14,714 nucleotides of DNA from positions 1-14,714 of the forward strand of contig SXKQ01000221.1 of assembly GCA_005778045.1 (NCBI GenBank), in the 5' to 3' direction. The DNA is from Planctomycetia bacterium. GTDB lineage: Bacteria; Planctomycetota; UBA1135; GCA-002686595. Both the position numbers and the translations under genes were made by a program. Positions 1 through 6,286 of this stretch are shown piece by piece (position 1 is the first letter of the stretch; each line of letters begins with the position of its first letter). The notes below the pieces were generated by a model, which saw only the letters and a program-made list of their open reading frames with translations, searched no databases and was not told the DNA's origin.

Positions 1-236
1 CGATCGCGCGCGCGCTCGTGCACGAGCCGCGCCTGCTCGTTTGCGACGAGCCCACGAGCGCCCTCGACCACGAGACCGGACACAAGGTGATGGAGCTCTT
101 GCGCGAGGTCGCGGCGGGCGAGCACCGCGCGCTGATCGTCGTGACACACGACTCCCGCATCTTCTCCTTTGCCGACCGCATTGCCCACATGGACGACGGG
201 CGCGTCGAGCGCATCGATACGCCCACGAGAAACTGA
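1..236 (+). CDS. ABC exporter ATP-binding protein, C-terminal end (partial)
   Basis: This is the C-terminal ~78 residues of an ABC transporter ATPase, cut by the window start; the reading frame enters at base 3 (IARALVHEPRLL...). Seen directly: the helix that follows the ABC signature (IARAL), Walker B with catalytic Glu (LLVCDEP), the D-loop (SALD) and the switch histidine (VTHD), followed by a short tail. Walker A and the signature itself lie outside the window. The protein would hydrolyse ATP at the inner membrane to drive a permease. The next gene is a HlyD/DevB-type adaptor starting 9 bases after the TGA, followed by an outer membrane factor, so the family is most likely DevA/MacB/LolD-like. 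The permease gene would be expected upstream. The substrate is unknown. Confidence 0.93.
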   Translation, partial: IARALVHEPRLLVCDEPTSALDHETGHKVMELLREVAAGEHRALIVVTHDSRIFSFADRIAHMDDGRVERIDTPTRN

Positions 237-245
237 AGGACCGCG

Positions 246-1307
246 ATGAACTTCCGCACCTACGCCCTGCCTGTAGTTGCCGTGCTCGGCATGGTGGCCG
301 CCGTCTACACGGTCCAAACATCCGACCGCGATCTCGCAGCCGCTCCGCCGATCGCTCCGCCTTCGCCCTCGCCCTTCCAGCGGCAGATCGCGGGCGCCGG
401 CATCGTCGAGGCTCGCAGCGAGAACGTCGCCGTCAGCGTGCCCGTGTCGGGGTTGATCGTCGGAGTGGGCGTGAGCGAGGGTCAGAAAGTCCAGCGGGGT
501 GACCTGCTCGTGAACCTCGACACGCGCTCGCTGGAGGCGGAGCTCGGGCAGCGGCGCGCCGAGCTCGCGTCCGCCGAGGCTGAGATCGCGCGACTGCGCG
601 CCCTGCCGCGGGCAGAGGACCTTCCGCCCCTCGAGGCGCGCGTGGCGACGGCGCGCGTCGCTCTCGAGGATGCGCGAACCAAGCTGGCGTTGGCGGAGGC
701 CATCGCGGACAAGCGTGCCATCAGCGCCGAGGAGCTCGTGCGGCGCCAGTACGCCGTGCGGGCCGCCGAGGCCGACCTCGCTGCGACCGAGGCGGACCTC
801 GTCCAGCTGCGCTCGGGTGCGTGGAGCGCGGACATCGCCGTCGCGGAGGCGCGCGTCGCGGCCGCAAGGGCGAGCAGCGAGCGCATCGCCATCGAGATCG
901 ACCGGCTGTCGGTGCGCGCGCCCATCGACGGGACCTGCCTGCAGGTGAACGCCCGCGGCGGCGAGTTCGCTGTCGCCGGCTCAACCACGCCGCTCGTGCT
1001 CCTCGGCGATCTCTCGCTGCTGCACGTTCGCATCGACATCGACGAGAGCGATGCTTGGCGCTTTCGCCCGGGCAGCGCCGCCCAAGGCTTCGTGCGCGGC
1101 AACTCGCAGCTCGCCACGCCGCTCGCTTTCGTGCGCGTGGATCCCTACGTGATGCCCAAGCGCTCGCTCACGGGCGACACGCTCGAACGCATCGACACGC
1201 GCGTGCTGCAGGTTATCTACAGCTTCCCCGCAGATGCGTTGCCGGTGTACGCAGGCCAGCAGATGGACGTGTTCATCGATTCCCCCAACGATCGAGGCAA
1301 GCAATGA
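246..1307 (+). CDS. HlyD/DevB-family periplasmic adaptor (membrane fusion protein) of an ABC exporter
   Basis: 353 residues, the usual length for DevB-type adaptors, which bridge an inner membrane ABC transporter to an outer membrane channel. Layout: N-terminal membrane anchor (residues ~6-23); Pro-rich linker (~33-43); first half of the lipoyl domain (~50-92, with GLIVGVGVSEGQKVQRGDLL); an alpha-helical hairpin rich in Ala, Glu and Arg (~93-218); second lipoyl half (LSVRAPIDGTCLQVN, 221-235); a beta-barrel region (~245-345) ending in the characteristic VYAGQQMDVFI. The ATG follows an AAGGA ribosome binding site at 236-240 by 5 bases. The 3' end overlaps the next gene by 4 bases (ATGA), so the two are translationally coupled. 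The ABC rather than RND assignment rests on the preceding ATPase. The exported substrate cannot be inferred. Confidence 0.93.
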   Translation: MNFRTYALPVVAVLGMVAAVYTVQTSDRDLAAAPPIAPPSPSPFQRQIAGAGIVEARSENVAVSVPVSGLIVGVGVSEGQKVQRGDLLVNLDTRSLEAELGQRRAELASAEAEIARLRALPRAEDLPPLEARVATARVALEDARTKLALAEAIADKRAISAEELVRRQYAVRAAEADLAATEADLVQLRSGAWSADIAVAEARVAAARASSERIAIEIDRLSVRAPIDGTCLQVNARGGEFAVAGSTTPLVLLGDLSLLHVRIDIDESDAWRFRPGSAAQGFVRGNSQLATPLAFVRVDPYVMPKRSLTGDTLERIDTRVLQVIYSFPADALPVYAGQQMDVFIDSPNDRGKQ

Positions 1308-2740
1308 AGCGGATCCTGCTCGCCGCGGCGCTGCTCACCGCCTGCCGCGTTGGACCTGAGTACGAGCGACCGGAGCTCTCCGTGCCGGACAGCTTCGTCG
1401 CGTCGGTGGCCACGGAGCTGGGAGTCGAAGACGAGCGCTGGTGGCGCATGTTCGGCGATCCGGTGCTCGACGAGCTGGTGGAGACCGCGCTCGCGGGCAA
1501 TCGCGACCTGCGCTCCGCGGCGCAGCGTGTGCGCGAAGCGCGCGCCGTGATCGACATCGAGGGCGACGCGAACTACCCGACCGTGGATGGTCGCGCGGGC
1601 GTGGTGCGACGCAAGCCGAGCACGGCGGTCGCCGGGGGCCAGTTCCTGCCCTCCGATCCCGCCAACCTGCACTCGCTGGGCTTCGATGCGCGCTGGGAGA
1701 TCGACCTGTTCGGCTACAACGCGCGCGCGATCGAGGCCGCGGAGGCGAGCTACGGCTCGGCCCTCGAAGACGCGCGCGGGGTGCTGCAACGCCTCGTGGC
1801 GGAGGTTGCGCGAACCTATGTCGAGTTGCGGGGCGTCGAGCGGGAGCTCGTGGTGCTGCGGGAAAGCCTCGAGTCTCAGGAAGACGCGGCGCGCCTCGTC
1901 GCGAGTCGTGTGGAAGCCGGACTTTCCAGTGAGCTGGACGCGACGCGCATCGCGGGACTCGTCGCGAGCACGCGTGCCCAGCTCGCTGCGCTCGAACGCT
2001 CCCGGGCTGCGCGCGTGCACGCGCTCGCATTGCTTCTCGCCGAGGCGCCGGTGCGCTGCTCCGAACGGCTCACCTTCGTGGGTCGCCTGCCCGAGCCTCC
2101 GGCCGCGATTCCCGCGGGGATGCCGGCGGACCTGCTCCGCCGCCGCCCCGACGTACGGCGCACGGAGCGTGAGCTCGCGCGCGCATCCGCGATGACCGCG
2201 CAGGCCATGACAGAGCTGTACCCGCGCCTCTCGATCAGCGCGATGTTCGGCTGGGAGAGCCAGTACATCGAGAACATGTTCTCGAGTGACAGCCGCGCGT
2301 TTGGTGCCGGCCCGAGCCTGACGGGGCCGATCTTCCGCCGTCGCATCATCGAGGCCGGGATCGAGGTGCGGACCGCGCAGCAGGAACAGGCCCTGTTGGC
2401 CCATGAGCAGGCCTTTGCCGTGGCCCTGCGCGACGTGGAGGACGCCCTTGTGGCGATCGCGTTCACGATGGAGCGGCAGCGCGCGCTGCAGGACTCCGTG
2501 ACCGCCGAGCGTCGATCCGAAGAGCTCGCGACGGGACTGTACGAGGCGGGACTCGCGGACTTCCTTGCGGTGCTCGACGTGCAGCGCTCGGTGCTCGCAG
2601 CGGAGAGTGAGCTGGCGCGAGCTCGCACGGACCGTGCGGTGGCGGCGGTTGCTCTCTACAAGGCCCTCGGTGGCGGCTGGGATGTCGAGCAGAGCGTGCC
2701 CGCGCTCTCGTCCGCAGGAGAGACTGCGCCGGGCGATTAG
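1304..2740 (+). CDS. NodT/OprM-family outer membrane efflux lipoprotein
   Basis: 478 residues, typical of NodT/OprM/TolC-type outer membrane factors, which form the exit duct of tripartite pumps. Residues 1-14 are a lipoprotein signal with lipobox LTAC, so Cys14 should be acylated. The mature start (CRVGPEYERPE) is the family's standard N-terminus. Other hallmarks are WEIDLFG (131-137) at the first repeat, the long helical segments, DLLRRRPDVRRTERELARA (277-295) opening the second repeat, and VALYKALGGGW near the end (449-459). The ATG at 1304 overlaps the adaptor's TGA and has a GAGG site at 1294-1297; longer in-frame upstream starts would run through the adaptor gene and lose the lipoprotein signal. 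A dedicated outer membrane factor in the operon suggests a complete ATPase-adaptor-channel exporter. It ends in TAG, which shows that TAG is an ordinary stop codon here. Confidence 0.95.
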   Translation: MKRILLAAALLTACRVGPEYERPELSVPDSFVASVATELGVEDERWWRMFGDPVLDELVETALAGNRDLRSAAQRVREARAVIDIEGDANYPTVDGRAGVVRRKPSTAVAGGQFLPSDPANLHSLGFDARWEIDLFGYNARAIEAAEASYGSALEDARGVLQRLVAEVARTYVELRGVERELVVLRESLESQEDAARLVASRVEAGLSSELDATRIAGLVASTRAQLAALERSRAARVHALALLLAEAPVRCSERLTFVGRLPEPPAAIPAGMPADLLRRRPDVRRTERELARASAMTAQAMTELYPRLSISAMFGWESQYIENMFSSDSRAFGAGPSLTGPIFRRRIIEAGIEVRTAQQEQALLAHEQAFAVALRDVEDALVAIAFTMERQRALQDSVTAERRSEELATGLYEAGLADFLAVLDVQRSVLAAESELARARTDRAVAAVALYKALGGGWDVEQSVPALSSAGETAPGD

Positions 2741-2834
2741 AGGGCGTTGCGCAGCTCTGCCCACGGCAGGTGGGAAGCTGGAAGGTCCACGATGCCGCGG
2801 GCGCCGATCGGTGCCGAGGAGGTCCAGCGTCAAC
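2741..2834 (+). other. Short gap between the efflux operon and the broken beta-lactamase-like gene
   Basis: This 94-base gap holds overlapping weak inverted repeats (CTGCC-CAC-GGCAG at 2757-2769, or CCCAC-ggcag-GTGGG at 2760-2774) without a T-tract, which might mark the end of the efflux transcript. It also has the strong GAGGAGGT ribosome binding site at 2816-2823 that points to the GTG at 2835. The survival of this site suggests that the beta-lactamase-like gene lost function recently or that its 5' part is still translated. Confidence 0.45.
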
Positions 2835-4151
2835 GTGCAGCTCGCTTCTTTCGCGCTGCTTTCCTTGGCCTTCGTGCAGGAGCCGGAGCTCGATCTCTCT
2901 GGCCAGTTGCAGAGCATCGCTCGTGGCGCCGTCGCCGACGCTGGCTTGCGAGGTGTCTCGGTGCACATCGCCATGCGCGACGGCGTACGGCTCTCGCGTG
3001 GCCCTGGCTACATCGACGGGGTGGGCAAGCGCATCCAGAGCCCGCTCGCGGCGCGCGATGGCGAGGCGCTGGTCGAGCCACTCGCGTTCACGGGTCTGCT
3101 CGCGCAAGTCGAGGCCGGGAAGCTGTCGCTGGAGGCACCGCCCACGAACGTCCTCGCCAAGCTCGTCTTTGGCGGCCAGCGCGTGCTCGTCCTCCACCTC
3201 GTCGAGCAGGCCTCCGGTATTGCCGACTGGAGTGTTTGGCTCGCGGTTCGTGGGGAGCCAGCGACGGCCGCGGATGTCCTCGCGTGGCTCGCGCAGCGCA
3301 CGCCCGATGCCGACCCTGGCACCTACATGGCCGACAGCGCCAGCAACGTCGTGGTCGCGGGCGCGCTCCCGGAGCGCGCAGTCGGCGATCCGCTCGCCGA
3401 CTAGCTCGACGAGCACGTACAGGCGCCGCTCGGCATGGAGGATACGCGGCTTGCCGCACGCGTCGAGCTGCGGGAGGCCTCCGCGGACCGACCTGCAGTC
3501 GTCGAGACCCCGCGCGAGCTCCTCGCGCTCACGGCGCTGTCGACCCAGCTCGTCGATCTCGAGCGCTTCCTGCGGGGCACTGGCTCGGGCAAGGTGATCG
3601 ACACGCTGAAGTTACGGAAGCTGCGCCTCGGCTTTCTTTCGCTGTTCGGCAATGGATCTCGCTGCGCCGGCTCCGAGCGCGCGATCATCGGCCGCGACGA
3701 GGCGCTCTCCTCCGGCTCGAACGCAGGGCAGGGTTCGCTGCGCGTGGCCCGACATCCGGGCCTCGAGCTCTCGGTAGTGCTGGCCACGAGCGCGGACACG
3801 GACCGGCTCCCGGTCCTCGAGCATCGGCTGCTGCGCGCGATCCTCGACCTGCCGGAGCCCGGGGTCATCGAGGTTTCGATCACGCGCGACCAGCGTGCGG
3901 TCTATCTCGGCGGCTACTGCACCGGCTGCACGCGCGCGACCATCGAGGAACGCGGCGAGTCTCCCGAGTGCCTGACGCCCTACGGCGATCGGGACCAACC
4001 TCGCCAGCAGGGCCACGACCTGTTCGTGTCGGCCGAAGACCCCAAGGCATCGCGCGAAATCGCGGTCGAGCACGGCCGCGCCGTGGCCTTCGTGCTCACG
4101 CAGCGCGGGATGCAGACGACGGCGCGCCGCCTCGAGGGAGCGAAGGGACTG
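2835..4151 (+). pseudogene. Broken serine beta-lactamase-like hydrolase (class C/EstB type) with in-frame TAG and degenerate active site
   Basis: One frame carries a whole beta-lactamase-family protein interrupted only by TAG at 3402-3404. The N-terminal part (189 residues from GTG 2835, with a strong GAGGAGGT site at 2816-2823) has a hydrophobic leader, GVSVHIAMRDGVRLSRGPGY, LLAQVEAGKLSLEAP and LHLVEQASGIADW, all recognisable family landmarks. After the stop the same frame continues LDEHVQAPLGMEDTRL, where relatives read a Tyr followed by this motif. The gene then runs to a C-terminal strand around VAFVLTQRGMQTTARRL. No stop follows in frame until 4472, deep inside the opposing gene, so the natural stop also seems lost; the 3' boundary given is approximate. 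Active-site motifs are missing: SxxK reads ALVE (78-81), YxN reads DSA (167-169), and the HxG region reads SSGSNAG (~292-298). It is either a decayed gene or a former pseudoenzyme. The 5' part alone could be called as an intact 189-residue protein. Confidence 0.72.
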
Positions 4152-5177
4152 TCAGGGTGTGACGAACGAGCGCGCGGAGAGGCTCCGGCGCTCGGCCTCG
4201 ATCAGGCGCGTGTGCGCAACGGAATCCGCCATGGTCGCTCCGAGCGTGCGCGAGCCCGCGGCGATCGCGGCGAGCAGATGGCGCACCTCGCCGTCGTAGC
4301 CGTTGAGCGCTCCCACGTCGAGCGGTGTGCGCCGGCCGTCCGTCACGAGCACGAGCTCGGGCGAGCGCGCGAACTCGTAGTCCAGCGTCGCGCGCTCGAA
4401 CACGATCGTGAACGACATGCGGAAGGCCCAGCCCTCACCGTGGTCCCAGCCACCTTCCGCGACGACGTGTGAAGGCCCCGACGGGTAGTGGAACAGCGTC
4501 GTGACGTGGTCGAGCGATCCGGTGCTCGCGAGCGTCGCAGGGTCGCCGAAGCAGGCGCGCACGAAGTCGACATCGTGCACGTGCAGGTCGAACAGCGCTC
4601 CGCCGCTCTTCTCGTAGTCGGAATAGAAGCCGTTCCACCCCGGGCGATTGCCGAGGCGGCGGAAGACGGCGCTGCGAGCCGCTCCGAACTCGCCGCTGCG
4701 GACGGCCGCGAGCGCCCGCGCCCATGCGGGCCAGAAGCGAATGCACATCGCGGGCATGCACAGGCCCTTCGAGCGTGCGGCGGCGTCGGCGAGTCGCTGG
4801 GCGGACGCGCTGTCGAGCGCCACGGGCTTCTCGAGCAGCACGTGCTTTCCGGCTGCGAGGGCCGCGAGCGCGAAGTCGACGTGCGTAGTCGTGTGGGTGC
4901 AGATGCTGACGAGCTCGACCCGCGGATCTGCGCAGAGCTGGGCCGGATCGGCGTAGCCACTGACCTTCGCCGGATCGAACATGCGCTCGCTGGTCGCGCC
5001 CGTGTCGAGGTTGCCGCCGCTGCCGGCAAGTCCCTGGCGCCGCGCGGGATCCGAGTCGCACACCGCGACGAGCTCGTTGCCGAAGCCCGCCTCATCCGCC
5101 GCCGCGAAGGCCGCGAGGTGGGTGCGGCCCATGAAGCCAAGGCCGACGACTCCGACACCGATCTTGCGCGCGCTCAT
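4152..5177 (-). CDS. Gfo/Idh/MocA-family NAD(P)-dependent oxidoreductase
   Basis: 341 residues, normal for the family, which oxidises or reduces sugars, inositols and related polyols in the cytoplasm. An N-terminal Rossmann fold carries GLGFMG (12-17, the GxGxxG dinucleotide loop). CTHTTTHVDFALAALAAGKHVLLEKP (93-118) includes the conserved EKP (116-118) whose Lys is usually catalytic. The C-terminal alpha/beta domain has GGALFDLHVHDVDFV (192-206), matching the GGxxxDxxxHxxD active-site motif with His201 and Asp204. The ATG is preceded by a strong GGGAGGAA site (complement of 5181-5188) located inside the end of the upstream TIM-barrel gene, and start and stop overlap by 4 bases. The two are therefore an operon and probably consecutive steps of one pathway. 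The exact substrate is not readable. The gene converges with the broken beta-lactamase-like gene. Confidence 0.95.
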   Translation of the reverse strand: MSARKIGVGVVGLGFMGRTHLAAFAAADEAGFGNELVAVCDSDPARRQGLAGSGGNLDTGATSERMFDPAKVSGYADPAQLCADPRVELVSICTHTTTHVDFALAALAAGKHVLLEKPVALDSASAQRLADAAARSKGLCMPAMCIRFWPAWARALAAVRSGEFGAARSAVFRRLGNRPGWNGFYSDYEKSGGALFDLHVHDVDFVRACFGDPATLASTGSLDHVTTLFHYPSGPSHVVAEGGWDHGEGWAFRMSFTIVFERATLDYEFARSPELVLVTDGRRTPLDVGALNGYDGEVRHLLAAIAAGSRTLGATMADSVAHTRLIEAERRSLSARSFVTP

Positions 5178-6016
5178 GCGTTCCTCCCGAGCTTCACCTG
5201 AGCCTCGACTAGCTTGCGAGCGGTCGCGATGTCGCCGGGGCGATCGCTTCCAGCTTCGCGCTCGATCATCAGGTCGACGGAGAGCTTGCGCTCCGCGATC
5301 ACCCCAAAGAAAGCCTTCCAGTCGACTTCGCCCGTGCCGACGGGCACTTCCTCGCCCCAAGTTCCGGCGAGCTTGGTACGGCACGCGTCCTTGATGTGCA
5401 CTTGGCGCACGTGCGGCGCGAGCTTGCGTAGCGCCTCGACAGGCTCGCCCATGCCGTAGAGCAGCATGTTCGCGGGGTCGAAGTTCACTCCGGCCGCGGG
5501 TCGCTGCAGGTCCGCGAGCGCGTGGAGCAGCGTGTCCGCCGTCTCTTGGCCCGTCTCGAAGGCGAGTCGCACGCCTTGGTCGGCGAACACATCCACGATC
5601 TGGCGCAGACGGTCGAGCAGCACGGCGCGCTCGGGGTCGTGCGAGGCGTGGGGCAGAAAGCCCGCATGGAAGGTCACCAGCCCCAGCCCGAGCGAGCGCG
5701 CGACGCGCGCGTCGCCCTTGGCGATCTCGAGGTTGGTCTTCCAGTGAGCGCTCGGTCGCAGGCCGCCGCTCGTGCGGATCGTGTCGAGCGTCGAATAGTC
5801 CTCGCCGTGCGGGGTCATCATGCCGGAGAGCACCGAGATGCCCGCACCCCACATTGCCGCGAGCGTCGCGCCCGCATCCCAGCTGCCTTCGCGCAGGGGG
5901 TCGAGGTGCAGCTGGCAGGCGCGCACGCCGACCCTGGACAGCTTGTGGGCAAGGTCCGCGGGGGAGGACGGCTGAAGCGACCACGAGCAGACGCCGAGGC
6001 GATGGAGCGGATACAT
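5174..6016 (-). CDS. Sugar phosphate isomerase/epimerase-like (xylose isomerase-like TIM barrel) protein
   Basis: 280 residues, the usual size for this superfamily (IolE, IolI, hydroxypyruvate isomerase, AP endonuclease 2 fold). It starts with the first barrel strand (HRLGVCSWSLQP). Likely metal ligands appear in order: Glu154 in LAFETGQET, Asp180 in VNFDPANMLLYG, His207 in VRQVHIKD, and a Glu at ~252-254 in LMIERE. GTGEVDWKAFFGVI (227-240) is another family landmark. These suggest a divalent-metal-dependent isomerase, epimerase or dehydratase acting on a sugar or inositol derivative. It is the first gene of a minus-strand operon and is coupled to the oxidoreductase by an ATGA overlap. The ATG at 6016-6014 has no obvious ribosome binding site, but it places the first beta strand correctly and no better start is seen. 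Specific reaction unknown. Confidence 0.92.
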   Translation of the reverse strand: MYPLHRLGVCSWSLQPSSPADLAHKLSRVGVRACQLHLDPLREGSWDAGATLAAMWGAGISVLSGMMTPHGEDYSTLDTIRTSGGLRPSAHWKTNLEIAKGDARVARSLGLGLVTFHAGFLPHASHDPERAVLLDRLRQIVDVFADQGVRLAFETGQETADTLLHALADLQRPAAGVNFDPANMLLYGMGEPVEALRKLAPHVRQVHIKDACRTKLAGTWGEEVPVGTGEVDWKAFFGVIAERKLSVDLMIEREAGSDRPGDIATARKLVEAQVKLGRNA

Positions 6017-6084
6017 GGCGCGTCATACCAACGCCCGACGTGCCCTGCTGCAAGCGCCGAAGGCCTGGATGTGAGGTAGCGCTC

Positions 6085-6122
6085 AAGCGCGCAAGCCCGG
6101 TCTGACACAAACTTGCGCGCTT
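6085..6122. repeat. Perfect 11-bp inverted repeat (hairpin or operator)
   Basis: AAGCGCGCAAG at 6085-6095 is the exact reverse complement of CTTGCGCGCTT at 6112-6122, with a 16-base spacer. It lies 69 bases upstream of the isomerase start and 165 bases upstream of the beta-helix gene. It could be a regulator binding site for either divergent transcript or an RNA hairpin. There is no T-tract, so a classical terminator is unlikely. Its right arm shares three bases with the next hairpin, so the two structures cannot both form completely. Confidence 0.65.
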
Positions 6123-6152
6123 CGGAGAGCGCGTGCTTCGCGCTCCGCGAAG
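6120..6152. repeat. Imperfect 13-bp hairpin next to the 6085-6122 inverted repeat
   Basis: CTTCGG plus GAGCGCG (6120-6133) pairs with CGCGCTC plus C plus CGAAG (6139-6152). There is one unpaired base on each side (A6126 and G6147) and a TGCTT loop (6134-6138). About 13 pairs, mostly G-C, should make a stable structure on either strand. It sits in the leader of whichever divergent transcript crosses it; no T-tract follows. Function is unknown: operator, leader structure or mRNA stabiliser are all possible. Confidence 0.55.
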
Positions 6153-6286
6153 CTTCGACAGACCTTGACTTCGCCTTCACGGGTCCGTCCGCGGAACCAT
6201 CTAGCTTCCGTCCTCGAAGACCATGGCGCAGGCCCACGAGCTCGGCGCCTCGGAACCAGAACCCCATCACCTTCAGGACAACACCC

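Larger units (their letters stand above)
6017..6286. other. Divergent intergenic region
   Basis: These 270 bases separate two genes transcribed away from each other, so promoters for both should lie here. It holds two adjacent inverted repeats (listed separately). A TTGACT hexamer at 6165-6170 resembles a sigma-70 -35 element for the rightward gene, but no convincing -10 follows at 16-18 bases, so I do not call a promoter. A 10-base perfect palindrome, CGAAGCTTCG, sits at 6148-6157. An AGGA ribosome binding site at 6275-6278 serves the gene starting at 6287. No RNA gene is recognisable. Confidence 0.6.

Noticed and set aside
1217..2974. A 585-codon minus-strand open frame opposite the outer membrane efflux gene
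   Set aside because: The plus-strand gene has a lipobox and NodT motifs; the antisense product is Arg/His-rich and shows no domain.
3402..3404. Recoding of TAG (for example as an amino acid) in the beta-lactamase-like gene
   Set aside because: TAG terminates at least two other intact genes in the window (2738-2740 and 9518-9520), and the catalytic motifs are degenerate, so gene loss is simpler.
2747..4162. A 471-codon plus-strand frame open right across the broken beta-lactamase-like gene, without an internal stop
   Set aside because: Its translation is dominated by Arg, Ala and Gly with no recognisable motif, whereas the other frame carries many family landmarks on both sides of the TAG.
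6165..6193. Sigma-70 promoter beginning at TTGACT
   Set aside because: No acceptable -10 hexamer is found 16-18 bases downstream (the sequence there is TCCGCG).
6113..6286. In-frame upstream extension of the beta-helix protein
   Set aside because: It would place 58 Arg/Pro/Ser-rich residues before a clear signal peptide, and the internal ATG at 6287 has its own AGGA site.
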